This document shows positions 1 through 5,803 of a DNA stretch of 9,675 nucleotides, one piece after another. The stretch is from Candidatus Brocadiaceae bacterium (GTDB lineage: Bacteria > Planctomycetota > Brocadiia > SM23-32): contig JAUWZH010000090.1 in the NCBI GenBank assembly GCA_030615435.1, positions 1-9,675 on the forward strand. The letters are read 5' to 3'. Position 1 is the first letter of the stretch, and each line of letters begins with the position of its first letter. The position numbers were made by a program, and so were the translations under genes. The notes under the pieces are model-generated. The model was not told the DNA's origin. It saw only the letters and a list, made by a program, of their open reading frames with translations, and did no database searches.

Positions 1-2
1 CC

Positions 3-299
3 GATGGGCTGGACCTGGTGGTGACGATCGGCGGCACGGGCCTGTCCCCTCGCGACGTCACCGCCGAGACCACCCGCGCGGTGATCGAGAAGCAGGCGGC
101 GGGCATCAGCACCGCGCTTCTGGTTCAGGGCCTGCGGAGCACCCCCCGGGCGATGCTCTCCAGTGCGGCCGCGGGGGTGAGGGGGCAGACCCTCATCATC
201 AACCTGCCCGGCAGCGAGTCCGCCGTGCGCGAATCCCTTCTGGTGCTCCTCGAAGTGCTGCCGCACGCCCGGGAGATGATCCACGGCCAGCCCCATTGA
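3..299 (+). CDS. moaB: MoaB/MogA-family molybdopterin adenylyltransferase, C-terminal part
   Basis: This is the last 98 codons of a gene whose start lies left of the window; the reading frame is open from base 3. The family acts in the cytoplasm in molybdenum cofactor synthesis, where it adenylylates molybdopterin before metal insertion. The visible hallmark is GGTGLSPRDVT at the start of the fragment, the conserved molybdopterin-binding loop with its SPRD(V)T signature. It is followed by STPRAMLSSAAAGVRG and LIINLPGS, which match the second conserved block (TPxAxLSR..AGVRG..LIxNLPGSP). The ending (VLPHAREMIHG) is the short tail seen in stand-alone MoaB/MogA proteins rather than in the MoeA fusion. 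MoaB and Mog cannot be separated from a fragment, so the symbol is a family label. High G+C matches the backbone genes. No downstream partner gene follows on the same strand. Confidence 0.9.
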   Translation, partial: DGLDLVVTIGGTGLSPRDVTAETTRAVIEKQAAGISTALLVQGLRSTPRAMLSSAAAGVRGQTLIINLPGSESAVRESLLVLLEVLPHAREMIHGQPH

Positions 300-386
300 T
301 GCGAAGTCGCTGAGGCCGGAAAGGGCATCTTGCGCCGGATCCCTGTCAATCGCTGAGAGTCCGTTGGGAACTGCCGAGGATAGGGC

Positions 387-530
387 ATGAAAACGATCCT
401 GGTTTTCTTCGATACAATGCGGTACGAGCAGTCCCTGGAGCTGAAGAAAGCACGCTCGGAAACCATCGGCCCGGAAGACAGGGCGAGCATAGATGACAGG
501 CCCGGCGGCGACGTGCAGGACGATGGATAG
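387..530 (+). CDS. Small ORF, 47 aa, possible truncated gene
   Basis: The frame begins MKTILVFFDTMRYEQS and ends in acidic, low-complexity sequence before TAG. It has a plausible ribosome-binding site, GAGGA at 376-380, six bases before the ATG. I do not recognise the protein. The opening MKxIxVxFDTxR resembles the N-terminus of some sulfatase/alkaline-phosphatase-fold enzymes, where the D in such a stretch binds metal. Nothing after residue 12 supports that, so this may be the surviving start of a larger deleted gene, or simply a chance frame with a good Shine-Dalgarno. It sits just right of the moaB-like gene, next to a transposase relic, which fits a decayed region. Confidence 0.3.
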   Translation: MKTILVFFDTMRYEQSLELKKARSETIGPEDRASIDDRPGGDVQDDG

Positions 531-539
531 CCGGCGGCG

Positions 540-689
540 TTACGTCGGGTAGTGCCTCCGACCAGGCGAGTGTCTCTTTGAGATCATCATGCCAAGCTTG
601 CCGCATGGCTGGCCCACGGTCTGGCCCTTGCTGAGCAGAACCTCCGCCTTTTCCCCTTGCATCCGTCCCTCACGCCGCTTATACTGCAT
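540..689 (-). pseudogene. IS3-family transposase OrfA relic (N-terminal HTH)
   Basis: The minus-strand frame starting MQYKRREGRM contains EKAEVLLSKGQTVGQPCGKLG, which resembles the helix-turn-helix of IS3-group OrfA proteins (pattern: KaEvLl..GqtV.qacrkLGIs..TyYrWR..Y). Just after KLG the frame degenerates to MMISKRHSP-GRRHY. Reading the same DNA with one base restored gives an ISKETL-AW-RRHY-like continuation, the end of the HTH recognition region. A stop follows five codons later. Full OrfA proteins are about 90-110 aa, and no OrfB (DDE domain) is visible on either side. This is therefore a short, frameshifted relic and not an active element. I see no terminal inverted repeats. The family assignment rests on pattern recall and is moderately secure. 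Confidence 0.55.
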
Positions 690-820
690 GTCCCATTTTG
701 CCCTTTTCTCCCAAACCGCGTGTAGACGAGCATGTAGAGAATCTCGAATGGGTCTTAGAACAGTAAGGCAGCATATACGAAGACCTGCAGGAAGAATAGA
801 ATCCAGATAACGCGGACAAT

Positions 821-825
821 GGAGG
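821..825 (+). promoter_or_regulatory. Ribosome-binding site of the nuclease-RAMA gene
   Basis: GGAGG lies nine bases before the ATG at 835. It is the only good Shine-Dalgarno near the 5' end of this frame and supports that start codon. Confidence 0.65.
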
Positions 826-834
826 CGGCTTACG

Positions 835-1902
835 ATGGAAGCGAAACAGGCCATAGAAAGAATCACCAAACTGACGCAGAAAGAAATAGGGCCAACTGAA
901 GAGAATGTGAAACAGAAGGTCATTGTGCCAATGCTTGAATTGCTCGGCCACAACAGAGACAGTTTGCAGTTTGAGTATCGGACCAAAAGCGGGGGCGTAA
1001 TGGATATTTTCATTAACGATGTGCCCGGCGATTGCAAAGTCATCATTGATACCAAGAACTATCGTGTAGACCTTGACGACTACGTGGAACAGATAAGACA
1101 GTACACGTTCGACGAGAACGCGCTGCTTTCGGTATTGGCAAATGGCACCGAGATAAGAATCTATAGCCCACTTAAAGGAGTAGCGTTTCAAAGGTCGTTG
1201 TTGTATTCTTTCAAACGGCAAGACCTTGCCAGCCAACATGTTTGGGGGAAACTTTCAGACCTCTTACACAAAGACAATCTGCAGAACAGAGTCGTGCTTG
1301 GCAAAATAGAGGAGCGAGAGCGGGAAATAAGGAATGCTTTGGCCACTGAAGAATCTCTCAGGCAGAAGTGCGATACTGAGCTTGCGAGCATTGATCGTGA
1401 CATTGACTCGGAGGAGGAAGAAATCCGGCAACTGAAGGAAGAAAAGGACCGTTTGGCAGGAGAACTAAAAGCTAAGACATCTGAGATTTGGGCTGAGCTT
1501 GATTTGCCCATGGCGTTTCACGAGACTCTCGCCGCGGTTCCGTCCGGGGGGGTGATAGGAATCAGGCTGCCCCCTCCAGTTCCCCCACCAGCTAGGAGAG
1601 TCCGTTTGCAGGAACTGGTTGATGAGGGTCTACTCCGTGACAAACAGGCTTTATATTTTCACCACAGTCGAGTACTCGAAGGGGAAGAAGCGGAGGTGGT
1701 CGTGCAATCGAACAAGTTGAGATACAGAGCCGATGGTGTGTTGTACTCTGTATCCGCTTTGGCAAAGTATTTGCTCGTGAAGCATCAGGTCACCCGCAGT
1801 AAACACGGGTTTCAAGGTCCTAAGTATTGGATAACGGAAGGCGGGAAGTTGCTGCACGACCTTAACGAACAAATACGGGCCCGACGCGGTGACCGCAAAT
1901 AG
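835..1902 (+). CDS. Putative restriction nuclease: HsdR-N-like PD-(D/E)XK domain, coiled coil, RAMA/DUF4357-like domain
   Basis: The protein is 355 aa. Residues about 10-135 look like the N-terminal nuclease domain of Type I HsdR subunits and related proteins. An early helix (ENVKQKVIVPMLELLG) precedes E47, then GGVMD with D57, then KVIIDTK with D72 and K74, forming a D...DxK version of the PD-(D/E)XK active site. A conserved helix with VEQIRQY (residues 84-90) and LANGTEIRIY (101-110) follow, as in that family. Residues about 150-222 are charged heptad-like sequence, probably a coiled coil. A proline linker (LPPPVPPP, 245-252) leads to residues about 256-345: LQELVDEGLL, then YRADGVLYSVSALA, then GPKYWITEGGKLL. 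This resembles the RAMA/DUF4357 fold, proposed in the literature to bind modified DNA. No helicase or specificity subunit is adjacent, so it is not part of a normal Type I system. By analogy it could be a modification-dependent or modification-sensing nuclease; that is inference. G+C is about 47% in sampled lines against about 70% in the neighbouring backbone, suggesting horizontal acquisition. Confidence 0.8.
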   Translation: MEAKQAIERITKLTQKEIGPTEENVKQKVIVPMLELLGHNRDSLQFEYRTKSGGVMDIFINDVPGDCKVIIDTKNYRVDLDDYVEQIRQYTFDENALLSVLANGTEIRIYSPLKGVAFQRSLLYSFKRQDLASQHVWGKLSDLLHKDNLQNRVVLGKIEEREREIRNALATEESLRQKCDTELASIDRDIDSEEEEIRQLKEEKDRLAGELKAKTSEIWAELDLPMAFHETLAAVPSGGVIGIRLPPPVPPPARRVRLQELVDEGLLRDKQALYFHHSRVLEGEEAEVVVQSNKLRYRADGVLYSVSALAKYLLVKHQVTRSKHGFQGPKYWITEGGKLLHDLNEQIRARRGDRK

Positions 1903-2108
1903 AATATCCGAGCAAGTGGTGATAATAGAAGCTATCCCACCAAACGCTGCGCAGCGGATTCTGGATGCCACGAAGGGATTAGGTGCTGACGTAGCGGCGA
2001 GTTTCCGGCTTTCGTCATGGCGCTGAAGCCGCCGGTGTTCGATTACGCCAAGAACATGGCATTGAGGGCGAGAGCCGTGCGCGGCAGGCGCCTGCCTTGC
2101 GGTCCAGG
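1903..2108. other. Intergenic region between convergent genes
   Basis: The nuclease gene (+) and the oxidoreductase gene (-) end toward each other here. There are two perfect GC-rich palindromes, 1945-1956 and 2083-2096, but neither is followed by a T run on the relevant strand, so an intrinsic terminator is not established. A GTG-started frame (1889-2026, +) reads as protein-like sequence, but it has no Shine-Dalgarno and no recognised relatives. Confidence 0.4.
2083..2096. repeat. Perfect 14-bp palindrome, possible transcription-end hairpin
   Basis: GGCAGGCGCCTGCC equals its own reverse complement. It lies 12 bases past the stop codon of the oxidoreductase gene (minus strand). As RNA it could form a five-pair GC stem with a GCGC loop. 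There is no U tract after it, so a terminator role is only possible, not shown. Confidence 0.3.
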
Positions 2109-3077
2109 CTACAGCTCCTGCACCTCGCCGGTGCGGATCGCCCGCTCGGCGGCCATCACGAGGCGTGTCGCTGCGAGGCCGTCCTCCACTGTCACTGTAG
2201 GCGAGCGGCCGGCCAGAAGCGCGCTCACGAAGTCTTCGTTTTCCAGTTGGAGGCCCTCTTCTTCCGCGCACTCTTCCGTCCAGGCCTTCTCGCCGTCGAA
2301 GAACGTGGCCTTCTTGAGCCTGTCGTAGAGTTGCACGCTCTTTCCGTCGGCGAAGAGCTCAAAGAAGAACTTGCTGGTGAACTGTGCCGGTCCGGCGTCT
2401 CCCTGGATCCAACTCGCCACCGCTCCATTCTCAAACTCGACGGACGCGACGCACTGATCTATGCAAGGATGGCCGGGATGCGTCTTGGCTCCGCCGGCCG
2501 CCCAAAGCCTGCGCGGCTCGGCGCCGGCGAAGTACCTCAGAATGTCGGTCGTGTGGCAACCCTGGCTGTGCACGTTGGCGCCGCCTTGAATTGGATCCTG
2601 TGCCCAGATAGTGTCGGGCCAGCGGTTGTCCATCATTTGACCGACGATCACCTGCGGGTTCGGAATGAACTCGTGCGCCCTGCGCACCAGCGGATAGTAG
2701 CGCATCTTGAGCCCGACCATCAAGCATATGCCGTGTTCCGCCACCGCTCTTGCGACCCGCTCACACTCCTCCATCGAAAGCGCAAGGGGCTTCTCGATAA
2801 AGACGTGTTTGCCGGCCTTTGCCGCTGCGACGGCGAGCGAGCTGTGCGAGTCGTGGCGCGTTGCGATGTAAACGGCCGCGACCCGACGATCTGCGAGGAC
2901 GCGTCCGGGATCGGCGGTAGCATATTCGCCGCCAAATTCGTCGAGGAACGCCCTGGCTTTCTCCTCGACCACATCTGCGTAGGCAATGAACCGGGCCTCT
3001 GGAATCCTGGCCACGCACGATGCGTGTGCCCGGCCCAGATTGCCGCAGCCAATCAGTGCAAGGTTCAATTCCGCCAT
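2109..3077 (-). CDS. Gfo/Idh/MocA-family NAD(P)-dependent oxidoreductase
   Basis: The protein is 322 aa, within the family's usual 320-400 aa. The N-terminal Rossmann fold shows LALIGCGNLGRAH (GxGxxG glycines at 10, 12 and 15). The family signature EKPLAL follows, with E95, K96 and P97, where the lysine is the usual catalytic and cofactor-contacting residue. The C-terminal alpha/beta domain has GGANVHSQGCHTTDILRYF, with H175 and D178 in the conserved GxHxxD position. Such enzymes oxidise or reduce sugars, inositols or related polyols in the cytoplasm; the substrate cannot be read from sequence. The frame extends 32 codons further upstream, but I chose the ATG at 3077. AGAAAGG (3084-3090) sits six bases before it, and the Rossmann strand begins at once, as is normal. 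It follows the DUF3352-like gene on the same strand after 95 bases, so they may be co-transcribed, though no functional link is evident. Confidence 0.93.
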   Translation of the reverse strand: MAELNLALIGCGNLGRAHASCVARIPEARFIAYADVVEEKARAFLDEFGGEYATADPGRVLADRRVAAVYIATRHDSHSSLAVAAAKAGKHVFIEKPLALSMEECERVARAVAEHGICLMVGLKMRYYPLVRRAHEFIPNPQVIVGQMMDNRWPDTIWAQDPIQGGANVHSQGCHTTDILRYFAGAEPRRLWAAGGAKTHPGHPCIDQCVASVEFENGAVASWIQGDAGPAQFTSKFFFELFADGKSVQLYDRLKKATFFDGEKAWTEECAEEEGLQLENEDFVSALLAGRSPTVTVEDGLAATRLVMAAERAIRTGEVQEL

Positions 3078-3083
3078 CAGTTG

Positions 3084-3090
3084 CCTTTCT
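3084..3090 (-). promoter_or_regulatory. Ribosome-binding site deciding the oxidoreductase start
   Basis: On the minus strand AGAAAGG lies six bases before the ATG at 3077. It favours this start over the longer frame opening at 3173. Confidence 0.6.
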
Positions 3091-3172
3091 ACCGGAATAA
3101 ATGTTTGGTGTCGGCGCTCAGGACTCCACACTCGGAGCCGCACCGTCCCTACCGATTCCCTGGTGTTGCTCA

Positions 3173-5107
3173 CTACTGGAGGACGGCATCAGCCGCGGGC
3201 TCAGGAGCCGGCGCTGCGGTTTCGTCTCCCTGCGCCCGCCGTATCTCGCGCAGGAACGCCTCCCGCGGCAGCCACTCGACGTGGCCGTCCACGTAGCCGA
3301 CACAGCCGCCGTCCGGGTGCGCGTCGGCCGCCTCGTGAATGAGGACGGTGCGGGCAGGGTCGGCTATCTCATCTATCCGCTTGCCGGCGAGTTCCTCGCG
3401 GTAGACGAAGCGCTTGCCCGAACCGGGGCTGGTCAGCGTCTCGGGCCTACCGGCGACGTAGGGCCGCACCGGCTGCAGGTTGGGCGGAAGCGCGCGCCGC
3501 TCGTTGCCGTGGGCGTACATGACGATTGCCATGGCCGTGTGGCGCATGCGGCTCATGGCACTCGATCGCTCCCTCGAACTCTCCACTGCTTGCGTGACGG
3601 CAGCTAATCCCTTCGCAAGCACGGGGATGTCCACCTCCGCCTCGAGGGTCAGGCGGTTGGCCGCGAAGTGCAGTCCGGCCAGCAGCGGCTCCGTCCCTCC
3701 CTCGACGCCGAGGATGGCGAGCGGGTTGAAGGTCACCATGCTGGTGGCCCGGGGGTGGCGTTGCAGCAGCGTGGCCCGGAGCCCCGCCCCCGCGTCCACG
3801 CAGCGGAGCACCTCGTTCAGCAGCCGGTTCTCGGCCTCGCAGATCACCACGGTGCTGCCCTTCAGGGCCAGGGCTATCCCTTTCGCTCGCCACACCTTCC
3901 AACCGTCAGCCCGGTCCTCCAGTTCGAGTTCCCGCCGGCCGCCGCGCGTGAGCCTGTCCACGAACGCTCCCGCCATCTCCGCAGTGCGGGCGGCGTCCTT
4001 CGTCTCGAACAGGAACATGAAGTCGTCGTCATCCGGGCCGGCGAGGATGAAGGCGCCCTCCGTGACGTTGGACAGGACATCTCTTTCGAGGTCGAGGCCG
4101 ATCTCGCGACGGAACTCCTCGTAGAGCTTCTCCACCTTTTCGGCTTCGTCCATCATGGCGAAGGCGTCCGTCAGGCTGAGCCGGATCGCACGCGCGAGCT
4201 GCATCGGGTCCTCCAGGCCCACGACGACGGCGGCGAGGGCATCGGGCGGAACGGCAGCGGCGAGCTTCGGGGGCCGCCCCCGGCCCTCGAGCGCCCGGGC
4301 GAAGCGCCCGTTGCGGTCTATGTGCAGCTCGGCGAGGAGCTGCCGGCCATCGAAGCTCGCCGTGAGCTTCTCGCAGGCGGCGAGGTCAGCGAGGCAGGCG
4401 ACCGCGAAGAACTCGGCGCGCTCGTGCCTGCTATCCAGCATGGCCAGTACGCGGTCCAGCATGGCGCCGCCGTTTACCTCTGCCTGAAAGAGCGGCTGCA
4501 CTTTCTCGGCGCGGGAAAAAGCAGGACCCACGACCTGCGCCCTCAGCAGGAACTCGTGGACGGCCAGCGGGTCCATGGCGAGGGCGACATAGCCGCCTTG
4601 CTCGGCCATACAGACGCCTTCCCCAAGCTCCCCCAGGCTGTGGACGGTCGCGCCTGCGTAGGAGGTGGCGGCGTATTCGTGCTCGTCCGCGGCGCCCCTC
4701 AGCAGAGCCGACAGCACGTCCCGCGCGCCGCCGCAGTCGAATAGCAGCAGAAACCGGAGGTTCTCCTCGTCCTCCCCGAAAGCGTAAAGCCAGAAACCCA
4801 CGCGCTGGATGCTGCTCGCGGCCTTCTTCACGTCGGCGGCCGTGGCTCCTATCTTGCGGGCGAGCTGGGCGGCGGCCTGCTCGTATGCCTGCGCGGGGTC
4901 CCGGCCACCGTAAACCACTTCCTGGAGTTCCGGCGTCTCGGCAACCATGCGTCGCACCGCCGCGAGGTTCGCCTCGGCATAGAGGGGCACTTCGCGCCCC
5001 ACGTAGAGTCGAAGCGGCACGCCGGGGGGCGCCGGCGCGAAAGGCCGAGCGCCGAGGAACAGGATCATGAACAACTTGAACATCGCCATTTCCGCTACCG
5101 GTACCAT
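3173..5107 (-). CDS. Exported DUF3352-like protein with C-terminal H-X9-DG (DUF1559-type) segment
   Basis: The protein is 644 aa. The start at 5107 is supported by AAAGGAGGG six bases upstream. A short N-region leads to a hydrophobic stretch (MFKLFMILFLGARPFA, residues 9-24) and then prolines, consistent with a signal peptide or N-terminal anchor. The body to about residue 500 alternates strands and helices. Around residues 330-390 it has FRREIGLDLERDVLSN, EGAFILAG and FLFETKDAARTAEM, resembling DUF3352, a family of surface or periplasmic proteins of unknown function. Residues 519-625 are different. SRMRHTAMAIVMYAHGN followed by ALPPN mirrors the (N)xkqigLAlhnYhdahg..PP block of DUF1559 proteins. 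H597, nine residues, then D607-G608 exactly fits the H-X9-DG motif of their C-termini. There is no prepilin cleavage site (GFTLIE type) at the N-terminus, so this is not an ordinary pseudopilin. Biochemical role unknown. It is backbone-like in G+C, and its first 13 bases overlap the broken nuclease gene upstream. Confidence 0.85.
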   Translation of the reverse strand: MVPVAEMAMFKLFMILFLGARPFAPAPPGVPLRLYVGREVPLYAEANLAAVRRMVAETPELQEVVYGGRDPAQAYEQAAAQLARKIGATAADVKKAASSIQRVGFWLYAFGEDEENLRFLLLFDCGGARDVLSALLRGAADEHEYAATSYAGATVHSLGELGEGVCMAEQGGYVALAMDPLAVHEFLLRAQVVGPAFSRAEKVQPLFQAEVNGGAMLDRVLAMLDSRHERAEFFAVACLADLAACEKLTASFDGRQLLAELHIDRNGRFARALEGRGRPPKLAAAVPPDALAAVVVGLEDPMQLARAIRLSLTDAFAMMDEAEKVEKLYEEFRREIGLDLERDVLSNVTEGAFILAGPDDDDFMFLFETKDAARTAEMAGAFVDRLTRGGRRELELEDRADGWKVWRAKGIALALKGSTVVICEAENRLLNEVLRCVDAGAGLRATLLQRHPRATSMVTFNPLAILGVEGGTEPLLAGLHFAANRLTLEAEVDIPVLAKGLAAVTQAVESSRERSSAMSRMRHTAMAIVMYAHGNERRALPPNLQPVRPYVAGRPETLTSPGSGKRFVYREELAGKRIDEIADPARTVLIHEAADAHPDGGCVGYVDGHVEWLPREAFLREIRRAQGDETAAPAPEPAADAVLQ

Positions 5108-5680
5108 GTCACACCCTCCTTTAGCTCAGGGTTTCCCATTTCGCGAGCGGTCTCTTCCGCCCATTCTCGGTAATCCCTGAGCTGGTTTCGACTTTCCCGT
5201 GCCCCTATCTTGTTCTCTATTGCCACAAGCAAACGGGCAGACCTGAGCTCGATCAAGATGTCCAGGCGCCCCCCTGTGTCAATCGACCGCTCCGTCGTCA
5301 CTTCGGCGTCATCCAGATAGGCACCATAGACTTCGGAAAGAGTGGGAGTAAGCTCTCGGGCTTCTCCCCGATTGTCTTCTCCACTGCATGGAGCAACATG
5401 CTCCGGAGTGGTTCGGCTCCCAGGCAGTGCCTCTCGCCCGGTGTAAGCAGCCAGGCCACGACCTTGCTTATGTAGACTTCCCTTTCCGAGATGCCAGCCG
5501 TCCGAAAGACATCCTGATTTGTGAGAAAAGCCGATCCTGTGCGAGGGTGAGAGTTTCCGGGTCAATGGAAAACTCTCCGAATCGTATGGGCGTCCGAGCT
5601 GCACGTTCTTCAGCGCCGAGACCTTTTCCGAGCAGTCTGTGATCATCAGGTTGCGCTCGAATGGCTTGAATGTGCCACAA
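5095..5680 (-). pseudogene. Frameshifted and truncated PD-(D/E)XK nuclease (PDDEXK_4-like)
   Basis: Three minus-strand frames have to be joined to recover one protein. Frame one (5680 to about 5526) gives FGEFSIDPETLTLAQDRLF. Frame two (about 5525 to 5345) gives TNQDVFRTAGISEREVYISK and then VVAWLLTPGERHCLG, which matches the N-terminal signature of this family (NiF..lGi...E..hSkfLAWLLdP...HglG). Frame three (about 5345 to 5095) gives VTTERSIDTGGRLDILIE, LLVAIENKIGA and NQLRDYREW. These are the E...GRiDi...IEnKI...QL..Y active-site block, with the D of RLDI and the E and K of IENK as the catalytic triad. Each junction is equivalent to one lost base. The protein also stops soon after the catalytic domain, well short of family members I recall at 300 aa or more. 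It lies directly downstream of the R-M pair on the same strand, so it was probably the third gene of that cluster. Sequencing error cannot be excluded. Confidence 0.75.
5114..5122 (-). promoter_or_regulatory. Strong ribosome-binding site for the DUF3352-like gene
   Basis: AAAGGAGGG on the minus strand, six bases before the ATG at 5107, is one of the two best Shine-Dalgarno sequences in the window. It lies inside the 3' end of the upstream pseudogene frame. Confidence 0.75.
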
Positions 5681-5803
5681 GCAAAGGGACGCTGATGCGA
5701 GAGTCGCTCACACCACCGTCCCGGGGTTTGGCCACTCAGGCCAGCGACAGCTAACCGCTGCGACTGCCTCACACGAAGGGATCAGCTTGTTTTGGCTGAG
5801 TAA

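Larger units (their letters stand above)
531..834. other. Intergenic stretch left of the nuclease gene
   Basis: No convincing intact gene lies here. It holds the transposase relic on the minus strand (540-689) and the leader of the nuclease gene. Base composition drops across it, from GC-rich near 540 to AT-richer after about 720. No clear sigma-70 promoter stands out: TATACG at 774-779 could be a -10 element but has no good -35 partner. Confidence 0.5.

Noticed and set aside
679..1239. Minus-strand open frame of 186 codons opposite the nuclease N-terminus
   Set aside because: It is antisense to the PD-(D/E)XK domain, with no ribosome-binding site or family features.
1889..2026. GTG-started plus-strand frame past the nuclease stop, reading VVIIEAIPPNAAQRILDATK
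   Set aside because: It looks protein-like, but it has no Shine-Dalgarno, a non-ATG start inside the preceding gene and no family I recognise; not enough to call a gene.
2097..3296. Plus-strand open frame of 399 codons over the oxidoreductase
   Set aside because: The minus strand encodes an unmistakable Gfo/Idh/MocA protein; the plus frame has no recognisable motif.
3668..4744. Long open frame on the plus strand opposite the DUF3352-like gene (358 codons)
   Set aside because: It is antisense to a gene with a strong ribosome-binding site, a signal peptide and recognisable domain segments; the plus-frame composition is a codon-shadow pattern.
5721..5744. TGGCC-TGAGT-GGCCA hairpin between endonuclease and broken nuclease as an IS end
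   Set aside because: It is a single short inverted repeat with no partner copy, no target duplication and no transposase in the block.
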